In this document: positions 35,392 through 43,267 of the stretch, in pieces
How positions within the stretch are numbered: the first letter of the stretch is position 1
Layout of the letters: the number at the start of each line of letters is the position of its first letter
From: Asanoa hainanensis
Lineage (GTDB): Bacteria > Actinomycetota > Actinomycetes > Mycobacteriales > Micromonosporaceae
DNA: 64,000 bases
Assembly: GCF_900188485.1 (NCBI RefSeq)
Contig: NZ_FZPH01000008.1
Span: 62,001-126,000 of the forward strand
Direction: 5' to 3'
Notes under the pieces: generated by a model
What the model saw: only the letters and a program-made list of their open reading frames with translations
The model's database searches: none
Told to the model about the DNA's origin: nothing
Position numbers and translations under genes: made by a program

Positions 35392-36249
35392 GTGGACTTG
35401 GTCACCGCCACTGTCCCTCGCCAGCGTTCTGCGAATGTCGCCAGCAATATCAGGACATTTTTGGCGCTAATGGGCGCTGGATTCCGCCGATACTCGACCT
35501 ATCGGCAGGCAACTGTCGCGGGCGCGTTCACCAACACCGTTTTTGGCTTCCTCCGCTGCTACGTGTTGCTGGCCGTGGCGGCCGGCGCCGGCACCGCGAC
35601 GGTCGCCGGCTACGACCCCGCCCGTCTCGCCACGTTCGTCTGGTTCGGACAGGGTTTGCTGGCTGTCGTCCTGCTCTGGGGCTGGACCGAGCTCGCCGAC
35701 CGGATCCGCACCGGCGACGTGGTCGCCGACCTGCTCCGCCCGGTCCACCCCGTGACCCGTTATCTGGCCACGGATCTGGGCCGGGCCGGTCACGCGGTGG
35801 TGACGCGATTCGTACCCCCGGTGCTCATCGGTCCGTTGTTCTTCCCGTTCTATGTCCCGCATCGCTGGACGACCGTGCCGTTGTTCGCCGTCTCGGTGCT
35901 GCTGGCCACCGTGCTCTGCTTCGGCTGCCGCTATCTGGTCAATGCGACCGGCTACTGGCTGCTGGACATCCGCGGACCGATGATCCTGTGGGCGCTGGTC
36001 TCCGGCGTCCTCGGTGGGCTCTACTTCCCGTTGCGCTTCCTGCCCGACGCTCTCGTGGTGCCGCTGTGGGTGCTCACGCCGCTGCCGAGCCTGTTCCAGA
36101 CGCCGCTCGACGTGCTGGTCGAGATCGACCCGACGCCGCGCCAGCTCTGGCTCGTGGTGCTGCAGGCCGCCTGGGTGGTGCTGGTGCTCGTGCTCTGCCG
36201 GGTGGTGCAACGCCGGGCGGAGCGCCGGTTGGTCGTGCAGGGTGGTTGA
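35392..36249 (+). CDS. ABC-2 type transporter permease (first of two)
   Basis: A 285-residue membrane protein with six predicted helices, of the uncharacterised exporter group whose permeases are encoded in pairs beside one ATPase (COG4587/COG3694-like). Typical stretches are YRQATVAGAFTNTVFGFLRC, GDVVADLLRPVHPVTRYLA and GLYFPLRFLPDALVVPLWVL. Start at GTG 35392 because a GGAGGG site lies eight bases upstream; ATG 35377 is in frame but overlaps that site. Operon with the next two genes; divergent from the WG-repeat gene. Confidence 0.85.
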   Translation: MDLVTATVPRQRSANVASNIRTFLALMGAGFRRYSTYRQATVAGAFTNTVFGFLRCYVLLAVAAGAGTATVAGYDPARLATFVWFGQGLLAVVLLWGWTELADRIRTGDVVADLLRPVHPVTRYLATDLGRAGHAVVTRFVPPVLIGPLFFPFYVPHRWTTVPLFAVSVLLATVLCFGCRYLVNATGYWLLDIRGPMILWALVSGVLGGLYFPLRFLPDALVVPLWVLTPLPSLFQTPLDVLVEIDPTPRQLWLVVLQAAWVVLVLVLCRVVQRRAERRLVVQGG

Positions 36250-36259
36250 GCCCGGCGCC

Positions 36260-37051
36260 ATGCGCGCCTACTGGGCCCTGTTGCGCGGCCAGGCCCGCAG
36301 CCAGACCTCGTACCGGCTGTCCTTCGGCATCGACCTCGTCTCCAACGTCTGGGCCACCGCGCTCGACGTGTTCACCGTGTTCGTGCTGTTCGCGGTGACC
36401 CGCACGCTCGGCGGCCTCGACCTGCACGAGGCGCTGGTGGTCACGGGCATGTCCGCGTGCGCGTTCGCGACCGGCGACATGCTGGTCGGCAACATCGAGC
36501 GGATCACCTTGTACGTGCGCACGGGCCGCTTCGACGCCGTGCTGGTCCGCCCGCTGCCGGCGCTGCCGCAGCTCGTGCTGCTCGACCTGCCGCTGCACAA
36601 GCTTTCCCGCGCGGCCTTCGGGGCCACCGTCTACCTGGTCGCGCTCGGCGCGGCCGACATCGCCTGGACGCCCGGCCGGGCGCTGCTGGCCGTCATCGCC
36701 CCGGTCGGCGGGGTCGTGTTCTTCGGCGCGGTGTTCGTCGTCACGGCCTCGGTCGCGTTCTGGTGGACGGAGTCGGGCGAGTTCGGCAACGCCTTCACCT
36801 ACGGTGGCCGGGATTTCACCAGCTATCCGGTCAGCGTCTACAGTGGATGGTTTCGGAACGCCTTCGCGTACGGGCTGGGATTCGCCTTCGTCTCCTACTA
36901 CCCGGCGCTGGCGTTGCTGGGCAAGCCCGACCCGATCGGCCTGCCCGGCTGGGTCGGCTGGATCGCGCCGCTGGTCGCCCTGCCGGCCACCGGCGCGGCG
37001 GCGCTGATCTGGCGGGCGGGCATTCGGCGCTACACGAGCACGGGGTCCTGA
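36260..37051 (+). CDS. ABC-2 type transporter permease (second of two)
   Basis: A 263-residue polytopic protein that should pair with the upstream permease as a heterodimer. It contains SYRLSFGIDLVSNVWATALD, GNIERITLYVRTGRFDAVLV and SGEFGNAFTYGGRDFTSYPV, the last a stretch typical of this permease family. Start at ATG 36260, ten bases after the previous stop; GTG 36242 is in frame and would overlap. The TGA overlaps the ATG of the ATPase gene (TGATG). Confidence 0.87.
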   Translation: MRAYWALLRGQARSQTSYRLSFGIDLVSNVWATALDVFTVFVLFAVTRTLGGLDLHEALVVTGMSACAFATGDMLVGNIERITLYVRTGRFDAVLVRPLPALPQLVLLDLPLHKLSRAAFGATVYLVALGAADIAWTPGRALLAVIAPVGGVVFFGAVFVVTASVAFWWTESGEFGNAFTYGGRDFTSYPVSVYSGWFRNAFAYGLGFAFVSYYPALALLGKPDPIGLPGWVGWIAPLVALPATGAAALIWRAGIRRYTSTGS

Positions 37052-38013
37052 TGACGGTCATATCGGCGCGCGGGTTGCGCAAGGAGTTCACGGTCCGGGT
37101 CAAGGTCGGGCGGCTGCGCCGCGACCGGCGCACGGTCGCCGCGGTCGACGGCGTCGACCTCGCGATCGAGCGGGGCGAGATGGTCGGCTACATCGGCCCC
37201 AACGGCGCCGGCAAGTCGACCACGCTCAAGATGCTCACCGGCGTGCTGACCCCGACCGCCGGCGACATCAGCGTGTGCGGGCTCTCGCCGGTGCGGCAGC
37301 GCACCCGGCTGGCCCGCCGGATCGGGGTGGTCTTCGGCCAGCGCAGCCAGCTCTGGTGGGACCTGCCCCTGCGCGAGTCGTTCGAGCTGCTCCGGCACAT
37401 CTACCGGGTGCCGCCGGCCGAGCACGCCGCCCGGCTGCTGCGATGCCGGGCGCTGCTCGACCTCGACGAGTTCCTCGACACACCGGTCCGCCAGCTCTCG
37501 CTCGGCCAACGGATGCGCGGCGAGCTGACCGCGGCGCTGCTGCACGGTCCCGAGGTGCTCTTCCTGGACGAGCCGACGATCGGCCTCGACGTGGTCAGCA
37601 AGCAGGCGGTCCGCGGCTTCCTGGCGGAGCTCGGCGCGACCGGCGACGTGACGCTGATGCTCACCACCCACGACCTGGCCGACATCGAGAAGCTGTGCCG
37701 GCGGCTGCTGGTCATCGACCACGGCCGGGTGGTGCACGACGGCACGATCGAGGCGCTGCACGCCCGCTACGGCTCGCGCCGGCGGGTGGTGGTCGAGCTC
37801 GAGTCGCCGGCGGCGCCACCCGAGGTGATCGGCGCGACGCTGGTCACGGTCACCCCACTGCGTTTCGAGTACGACCTGACCGGTGCGACCGCCGGCGAGC
37901 TGCTGGTCCGGCTGGCCGGCCTGCCGATCCGCGATGTGTCCATCGTGGAGCCCGACATCGAGGACGTGGTGGCCCGCCTCTACACCGGCGTGCCGGTCAC
38001 GGATGCTCCATGA
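37051..38013 (+). CDS. ABC transporter ATP-binding protein
   Basis: A 320-residue ATPase energising the two upstream permeases. Walker A is YIGPNGAGKSTTLKML, the Q-loop region VVFGQRSQLWWDLP, the ABC signature LSLGQRMRGELTAALL, Walker B VLFLDEPTIGLD and the H-loop LTTHDLADIEKL. The FGQRSQLWWDLP stretch marks the COG4586 group. The roughly 80-residue C-terminal extension is characteristic of exporter ATPases. The substrate is unknown. The last 17 bases overlap the convergent regulator gene. Confidence 0.93.
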   Translation: MTVISARGLRKEFTVRVKVGRLRRDRRTVAAVDGVDLAIERGEMVGYIGPNGAGKSTTLKMLTGVLTPTAGDISVCGLSPVRQRTRLARRIGVVFGQRSQLWWDLPLRESFELLRHIYRVPPAEHAARLLRCRALLDLDEFLDTPVRQLSLGQRMRGELTAALLHGPEVLFLDEPTIGLDVVSKQAVRGFLAELGATGDVTLMLTTHDLADIEKLCRRLLVIDHGRVVHDGTIEALHARYGSRRRVVVELESPAAPPEVIGATLVTVTPLRFEYDLTGATAGELLVRLAGLPIRDVSIVEPDIEDVVARLYTGVPVTDAP

Positions 38014-38566
38014 CGAGCACCGCGAACGTGCCGGGCGCCAGCGCCTCGTAGGTGTGCGGCACGTCGCCCGCGAACGTCACGTAGTCGCCCGGGTCCAGGT
38101 CGACGGTGTCGCCGGCCGGCCCGGTGCGCAGCCGGCCCGCGGCCACCACGATGTGCTCGACGCTGCGGGGGATGTGCGCCTCGGCGTGCCGCGCCGCGCC
38201 GGGCTCGATGGTCAGCACGTAGATGTCCCGCCGCGCGGCCCGGGAGCCGGCCGCGACCAGGGTGCCCGTGTAGTCGAGCTGGTCCGACTTGATCCGCGGC
38301 CCGTCGCCGGCCCGGATCACCCGCAGCGCCGGCGCGGGCGGCTCGACGAGCCGGCTGAACGGCACGTCGAGGGCGACCCCGAGCGACCAGAGCGTCTCGA
38401 CGCTGGGGTTGCCGACGCCGCTCTCGAGCTGGGAGAGCGTCGACTTGGCGATGCCGGCGCGGCGGGCGAGCTCGGTCAGCGAGATGCCGGCCCGCTCCCG
38501 CTCGTGGCGCAGCGCGGCGGCGATGGTGGCGGCGATGGTGGGCTCGGTCACGCTCGTTCGCTCCAT
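37997..38566 (-). CDS. XRE-family regulator with C-terminal cupin domain
   Basis: A 189-residue DNA-binding protein. Residues about 12-70 form the helix-turn-helix (AGISLTELARRAGIAKSTLS, then QLESGVGNPSVETLWSLG); residues about 110-185 form a cupin (HAEAHIPRSVEHIVVAAGRL, LDPGDYVTFAGDVPHTYEAL). Such regulators often sense a small metabolite and repress a divergent exporter. The divergent azlCD genes and the inverted repeat at 38576-38593 fit that arrangement. ATG 38566 is used; GTG 38551 is also possible. Confidence 0.9.
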   Translation of the reverse strand: MERTSVTEPTIAATIAAALRHERERAGISLTELARRAGIAKSTLSQLESGVGNPSVETLWSLGVALDVPFSRLVEPPAPALRVIRAGDGPRIKSDQLDYTGTLVAAGSRAARRDIYVLTIEPGAARHAEAHIPRSVEHIVVAAGRLRTGPAGDTVDLDPGDYVTFAGDVPHTYEALAPGTFAVLVMEHP

Positions 38567-38575
38567 CGGTCGAGT

Positions 38576-38593
38576 TGTTCGGCTTGACGAACA
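38576..38593. promoter_or_regulatory. Candidate operator for the XRE-cupin regulator
   Basis: TGTTCGGCTTGACGAACA is a perfect 6-6-6 inverted repeat (TGTTCG/CGAACA) in the 55-base divergent gap between the regulator and azlC. It includes TTGACG, a possible -35 for azlC, so binding would plausibly block the exporter and autoregulate. Confidence 0.55.
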
Positions 38594-38621
38594 CTACCCC
38601 GCGCGGGCACGATCGGTAACC

Positions 38622-39299
38622 ATGACTGTCGGGTCCATCCTTGGCGATCGCTCGCTGGTGCGCGACGTCGGGGCGCTGGGCCTGGCGGTGTTCGCCGTGA
38701 GCATCTCGTTCGGCGCGATCGCGGTCGCGGCCGGCATCCCCGCCGGGCTGACCATCCTCATGTCGCTGCTGGTCTTCGCCGGCGGCTCCCAGTTCCTGGC
38801 GGTGGGCCTGATCGCGGCCGGCAACCCGTTCGCGGCGATCTTCGCGGGCCTGCTGCTCAACGCCCGGCACCTCCCGTTCGGCCTGGCGATCGGCGAGGTG
38901 ATCGGCACCCGCTGGTGGCAGCGGCTGGTCGGCGCCCACCTGCTGATCGACGAGTCGGTCGCGTTCGCCCTGGCCCAGCCGGACCCCGCCCGCCGCCGCC
39001 GGGCCTACTGGGCGACCGGCTGCACGCTGTTCGTCCTGTGGAACATCGGAGCGGCGCTCGGGGTCCTACTCGGCAACGTGGGCGATCCAGCGCGCCTGGG
39101 CCTCGACGCCGCGTTCCCCGCGGGCCTGATCGCGCTGCTGCTGCCCCCGCTGCGCGATCCGACCGTCCGGCTGGTCGCGCTGACCGGCGCCCTGGTGGCC
39201 CTGGTCACCACCCCGATCCTGCCCGCCGGCCTACCGGTCCTCCTGGCCCTGACGGGCCTGGTCATGGTGGCGGTACGACCGCGGAAGGCCGCGTCGTGA
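38622..39299 (+). CDS. azlC: AzlC family branched-chain amino acid exporter, large subunit
   Basis: A 225-residue membrane protein with about seven hydrophobic segments. Signatures include AVSISFGAIAVAAGIPAGLT, LLVFAGGSQFLAVGLIAAG and LLLNARHLPFGLAIGEV. AzlC with AzlD exports branched-chain amino acids or analogues. It is divergent from the XRE-cupin regulator, and azlD follows after 124 bases. Start at ATG 38622. Confidence 0.93.
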   Translation: MTVGSILGDRSLVRDVGALGLAVFAVSISFGAIAVAAGIPAGLTILMSLLVFAGGSQFLAVGLIAAGNPFAAIFAGLLLNARHLPFGLAIGEVIGTRWWQRLVGAHLLIDESVAFALAQPDPARRRRAYWATGCTLFVLWNIGAALGVLLGNVGDPARLGLDAAFPAGLIALLLPPLRDPTVRLVALTGALVALVTTPILPAGLPVLLALTGLVMVAVRPRKAAS

Positions 39300-39423
39300 T
39301 TACCGGCGCAGCGCTGCCGGGTGGCCGCCGAACGGCGTCACGCCGGGGCGGAGGCCGCGCCATGCCGCTCGCGGTGCTCGTCGGCCGCGCGCAGGCGCGG
39401 TGCGCGGTGGGGGAGGTCTCGTC

Positions 39424-39732
39424 ATGATCCTCGCTGTGATCGTCGGGCTGGCGATCGGCACGTACGCGTTCCGGCTGGCCGGGGTCGTCCTGCGGGAGCG
39501 GGTCGCGCTGCCCGAGCGGGTCCAGGTCCTGCTGCCGATGGCCGCCGCAGCCCTGCTGGCCGCGCTGGCGGCCACGGCGACGTTCTACGACTCGGGCGTC
39601 TTCGCGGGCGTGGCCCGGCCCACCGGCGTCGCGGTGGGCGCGGTCCTGGCCTGGCGCCGGGCCCCGTTCGTGCTGGTCGTGGTCGCGGCCGCCGCCACCG
39701 CCGCGCTACTCCGCCTGGCGGGCCTCGAGTAA
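39424..39732 (+). CDS. azlD: AzlD family small exporter subunit
   Basis: A 102-residue protein with four hydrophobic segments (AVIVGLAIGTYAFRLAGVVL, MAAAALLAALAATATFY), the usual AzlC partner. Start at ATG 39424 because a GGGGAGG site lies just upstream; GTG 39400 is in frame. The 124-base gap after azlC is longer than usual for this pair and contains no convincing gene. Confidence 0.87.
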   Translation: MILAVIVGLAIGTYAFRLAGVVLRERVALPERVQVLLPMAAAALLAALAATATFYDSGVFAGVARPTGVAVGAVLAWRRAPFVLVVVAAAATAALLRLAGLE

Positions 39733-39737
39733 AGCGA

Positions 39738-39765
39738 CGACCCCCTGGCCAGCGCCAGGGGGTCG
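39738..39765. terminator. Bidirectional terminator after azlD
   Basis: CGACCCCCTGGC, loop CAGC, GCCAGGGGGTCG: a perfect 12-bp stem followed by GTTTC. It lies between convergent azlD and the DUF3043 gene. Confidence 0.85.
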
Positions 39766-39782
39766 GTTTCGCAGGAGCGGCG

Positions 39783-40373
39783 TCAGACCTTCTCGCCGAG
39801 TTTCACGGCCGGGCCGGGCACGCGCATGCGGCGGAAGGTGAGCGACCGCATGATCGCGTACATGTAGAGCGAGCCCATCTTCTGCTCGGTCTTGGGGTAG
39901 CGCTCGTTGACCAGTCGCTTGATCTTGCGTGCGATCAGCACCGCGTCGACGATCACGGCCAGCAGCAGGACGCCCCACAGCGAGGTGGCGACCGTGCGCA
40001 CGAGGTCCGGCATGGCGCCGTTCGAGCCGATCAGCACGATCAGCGCGCCGCCGAAGAAGTAGGTGCCGGCCGTGCGGCGGGAGTCGACCACGTTGCGGGC
40101 GAGCTGGCGCTCCGGGCCGCGGTCACGGGGGCCGCCCTCACGGCGGTATTCTGCGGCGGCCTCCTGGCGCAGCGTGCGCTTGCGCTCCTTGGCCTCTTCC
40201 TTGGTCAGCGCCTTGGCGTTGCCGGCGGGCTGGCGGCCGGCGTTCGGGCGCTTCGGGGTCTCCCGTCCCTTGGCGGGCGTATAGCCCTTGGGACGGCCGG
40301 ACTCCACGGTCTCGGGAGCCTCAACGGTCTCCTCGACCACGTCGGATGACTTGCGTCGGAACAGCGACTGCAC
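39783..40373 (-). CDS. DUF3043 family membrane protein
   Basis: A 196-residue protein. The N-terminal third is charged and contains KGRETPKRPNAGRQ, the family hallmark; two adjacent hydrophobic helices follow (about 107-122 and 132-148: YFFGGALIVLIGSN and SLWGVLLLAVIVDAVLIARK). The end is ERYPKTEQKMGSLYMYAIMR and onward. DUF3043 proteins are conserved in actinobacteria and of unknown function. Confidence 0.9.
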   Translation of the reverse strand: MQSLFRRKSSDVVEETVEAPETVESGRPKGYTPAKGRETPKRPNAGRQPAGNAKALTKEEAKERKRTLRQEAAAEYRREGGPRDRGPERQLARNVVDSRRTAGTYFFGGALIVLIGSNGAMPDLVRTVATSLWGVLLLAVIVDAVLIARKIKRLVNERYPKTEQKMGSLYMYAIMRSLTFRRMRVPGPAVKLGEKV

Positions 40374-40427
40374 GGGATGCCCTTCTGCGGCGCGGCGCTT
40401 ACCAGAAGGTTAACCGGCCCGGACGCG

Positions 40428-40463
40428 CCGGGACGAGCCGACCCCAAGATCAGCTCGTCCCGG
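40428..40463. terminator. Terminator after murA
   Basis: CCGGGACGAGC (40428-40438) pairs perfectly with GCTCGTCCCGG (40453-40463) around a 14-base loop. It lies 12 bases beyond the murA stop on the minus strand. Confidence 0.7.
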
Positions 40464-40475
40464 CATCGACCAGGG

Positions 40476-41831
40476 TCAGGGCCGCTCGACGTGGGCGCCC
40501 AGCGCGGAGAGCTTGCTCTCGAAGTCCTCGTAGCCCCGGTTGATCAGGTCGACACCGTAGACCCGCGAGGTGCCCTCGGCGGCCAGCGCGGCGATCAGGT
40601 GGCTGAACCCGGCCCGCAGGTCGGGGATCACCAGGTCGGCCGCGTGCAGCTTGGACGGGCCGGCGATCACCGCGGAGTGCTTGAAGTTGCGGCGCCCGAA
40701 CCGGCACGGCGTGCCGCCGAGGCAGTCCCGGTAGACCTGGATCGTCGCGCCCATCGTGTTGAGCGCCTCGGTGTAGCCCAGGCGCTGCTCGTACACGGTC
40801 TCGTGGACGATCGACAGCCCGCGCGCCTGGGTCAGGGCGACCACCAGCGGCTGCTGCCAGTCGGTCATGAACCCCGGGTGCACGTCGGTCTCCAGCGCGA
40901 CGGCACGAAGCTCGCCGCCCGGGTGCCAGAAGCGGATGCCGCCCTCGGTGCCGCCGGACCCGCCACGCGGCGGCAGGGTGTCGGTGACCTTGTATTCGCC
41001 ACCGATGGAACGAAAGACGTTGAGGAAGGTCATCATGTCGACCTGCTGCGCGCCGAGGACCTCGATCTCGCCGCGGGTGGCCAGCGCAGCCGCCGCCCAG
41101 GAGGCCGCCTCGATCCGGTCGGGGATCGGCCGGTGGGTGTAGCCGCCGAGCCGCGGCACGCCCTCGATCTCGATCACCCGGTCGGTGTGCACGGTGATGA
41201 TCGCGCCCATCTTCTGCAGCACGCAGATGAGGTCGATGATCTCCGGCTCGACGGCCGCGTTGCGCAGCTCGGTGACGCCGTTGGCCAGCACCGCGGTCAG
41301 CAGCACCTGCTCGGTCGCGCCGACACTCGGGTACGGCAGCTCGAACTTGGTGCCGTGCAGGCCCGCGGGCGCGGTCAGGTGCATGCCCTCGGGGGTCTTG
41401 TCGACCACCGCGCCGAACTCGCGCAGCGCCTGGATGTGGAAGTCGATCGGGCGCGGGCCGATGTGGCAGCCGCCCAGGTCGGGGATGAACGCGTGGCCGA
41501 GCCGGTGCAGCAGCGGTCCGCACAGCAGGATCGGGATCCGGCTGGAGCCCGCGTGCACGTTGATCTCGTCGGTCGACGCCCGCTCGACGTTGGCCGGGTC
41601 GAGGACCAGCTCGCCGTCCTCCGCGCCGTCGGTGACCTTGACGCCGTGCAGGCCGAGCAGTCCGCGGACCACCTCGACGTCGCGGATCCGGGGCACGTCG
41701 AACAACCGGCTGGGCTCGTCACCGAGCAGGGCCGCGACCATCGCCTTGGAGACGAGGTTCTTGGCTCCGCGTACCCGGATCTGACCATGCAGGGGCGTGC
41801 CGCCGTGTACGACCAGGACGTCATCGGGCAA
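40476..41831 (-). CDS. murA: UDP-N-acetylglucosamine 1-carboxyvinyltransferase
   Basis: A 451-residue enolpyruvyl transferase for the first committed step of peptidoglycan synthesis. VRGAKNLVSKAMVAALL carries the active lysine (Lys24); the catalytic loop LGGCHIGPRPIDFHI keeps cysteine at Cys122, so fosfomycin would be expected to react, unlike the Asp variant of mycobacteria. A short Gly-rich insertion (PRGGSGGTEGGIRFWHPGG) sits in the middle. I placed the start at TTG 41831 because a GGAGG site lies six bases upstream and similarity begins there; the frame continues upstream to 41951 without similarity. Confidence 0.92.
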   Translation of the reverse strand: MPDDVLVVHGGTPLHGQIRVRGAKNLVSKAMVAALLGDEPSRLFDVPRIRDVEVVRGLLGLHGVKVTDGAEDGELVLDPANVERASTDEINVHAGSSRIPILLCGPLLHRLGHAFIPDLGGCHIGPRPIDFHIQALREFGAVVDKTPEGMHLTAPAGLHGTKFELPYPSVGATEQVLLTAVLANGVTELRNAAVEPEIIDLICVLQKMGAIITVHTDRVIEIEGVPRLGGYTHRPIPDRIEAASWAAAALATRGEIEVLGAQQVDMMTFLNVFRSIGGEYKVTDTLPPRGGSGGTEGGIRFWHPGGELRAVALETDVHPGFMTDWQQPLVVALTQARGLSIVHETVYEQRLGYTEALNTMGATIQVYRDCLGGTPCRFGRRNFKHSAVIAGPSKLHAADLVIPDLRAGFSHLIAALAAEGTSRVYGVDLINRGYEDFESKLSALGAHVERP

Positions 41832-41985
41832 GGCAACCTCCGGGGCGGGCAGCGATTCGACACGTAGGCCGTAACCAATGCGCGGAATCGCGGGTTGATC
41901 GGGAGTGGCGCCCGGGCAGCATAGCGCTCGGTGATGGGCGTGGGGCCACACACACCGGGTTGTCTGGCACGAAATCAGGACGACT

Positions 41986-42012
41986 GTGGCACCCGGTAAC
42001 GCCGGGCGCCAC
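41986..42012. terminator. Hairpin after nadA
   Basis: GTGGC-A-CCCGG, loop TAACG, CCGGG-C-GCCAC: an 11-position stem with one A/C mismatch, 18 bases downstream of the nadA stop on the minus strand. No T-run follows. Confidence 0.5.
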
Positions 42013-42029
42013 GAAGAGTCACGGGAAGA

Positions 42030-43199
42030 TCAGGGCAGGGCGAGCATCTGGTCCAATGCGGACCTGGCCTCGGCCGAGGTCTTCGGATCGACCGTGATCT
42101 GGTTCACCAAGCGGCCCTCGGCGAGCTCCTCGAGCGCCCACACGAGGTGCGGCAGGTCGATCCGGTTCATCGTCGAGCAGTAGCAGACCTGCCGGTCGAG
42201 GAACATGACCTGCTTGTCGGGGTGGGCCAGGGCGAGCCGGCGGACCAGGTTGAGCTCGGTGCCGACGGCCCAGGCCGAGCCGGCGGGCGCGTTCTCGATG
42301 GTCTTGATGATGTATTCGGTCGAGCCGACGTAGTCGGCGGCGGTCACCACGTCGTAGCGGCACTCGGGGTGGACCAGCACGTTGACGCCCGGCACCCGCA
42401 TCCGCACCTCGTCGACGGCCGACTTGGTGAACCGGCCGTGCACCGAGCAGTGCCCGCGCCAGAGCAGCATCTTCGCCTCGCCGAGCTGCGCCTGGGTCAA
42501 GCCGCCGTTGGGCTTGTGCGGGTCGTAGAGCAGGCAGTCGTCGGCGTCGAAGCCCATCTCCAGGACGGCGGTGTTGCGGCCGAGGTGCTGGTCGGGCAGG
42601 AACAGCACGCGCTGCCCGCGCTCGAACGCCCAGGTCAAAGCCGTCTTGGCGTTGGACGACGTGCAGACCACACCGCCGTGGCGACCCACGAAGCCCTTGA
42701 TGTCGGCCGACGAGTTCATGTAGGTCACGGGGACCGTGGAGTCGGCCACGCCCGCGTCGACGAGCGCGTCCCAGGCCGCCTCGACCTGCTGGAGCTGCGC
42801 CATGTCGGCCATCGAACAGCCGGCCGCGAGGTCGGGCAGGATCACCTTCTGCGCGTCGGTGGTCAGGATGTCGGCGGACTCGGCCATGAAGTGCACGCCG
42901 CAGAACACGATGTATTCGGCGTCGGGGCGGGCCGCGGCCTCGCGCGCCAGCTTGAACGAGTCACCCGTCACGTCGGCGAACTGGATGACCTCGTCGCGCT
43001 GGTAGTGGTGGCCGAGCACGAACACCTTCGAGCCGAGCTTGGCCTTCGCGGCGGTGGCGCGGGCCACGAGATCGGGGTCGCTCGGCGCGGGCAGATCACC
43101 CGGGCAGTCGACACCCTTCTCCGACGACGGGTCGGCGCCACGCCCGAGGAGCAGCAGGGCGGTCGCCGTGTTGGTGGGTTCGGTCCAGGTCGACGTCAC
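42030..43199 (-). CDS. nadA: Quinolinate synthase
   Basis: A 389-residue 4Fe-4S enzyme that condenses iminoaspartate with dihydroxyacetone phosphate in NAD biosynthesis. Seen are VFVLGHHYQRDEVIQFADVT, the cluster cysteines in LAAGCSMADM, WRGHCSVHGRF and RQVCYCSTMNRID, and MNSSADIKGFVGRHGGVVCT. Length is normal for the long actinobacterial form. nadB and nadC are not in the window, so this copy stands alone. Confidence 0.95.
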   Translation of the reverse strand: MTSTWTEPTNTATALLLLGRGADPSSEKGVDCPGDLPAPSDPDLVARATAAKAKLGSKVFVLGHHYQRDEVIQFADVTGDSFKLAREAAARPDAEYIVFCGVHFMAESADILTTDAQKVILPDLAAGCSMADMAQLQQVEAAWDALVDAGVADSTVPVTYMNSSADIKGFVGRHGGVVCTSSNAKTALTWAFERGQRVLFLPDQHLGRNTAVLEMGFDADDCLLYDPHKPNGGLTQAQLGEAKMLLWRGHCSVHGRFTKSAVDEVRMRVPGVNVLVHPECRYDVVTAADYVGSTEYIIKTIENAPAGSAWAVGTELNLVRRLALAHPDKQVMFLDRQVCYCSTMNRIDLPHLVWALEELAEGRLVNQITVDPKTSAEARSALDQMLALP

Positions 43200-43267
43200 C
43201 GATCAATCTTCCCACCGTCACGCCCGCCCCCAGCGGCCTGGTGACTGTGGGCTGTCACACTGCCGAC

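Noticed and set aside
35392-38013. The ABC-2 permease pair and ATPase as part of an antibiotic gene cluster
   Set aside because: No biosynthetic gene is adjacent, and this three-gene exporter type is a common stand-alone unit in actinobacteria.
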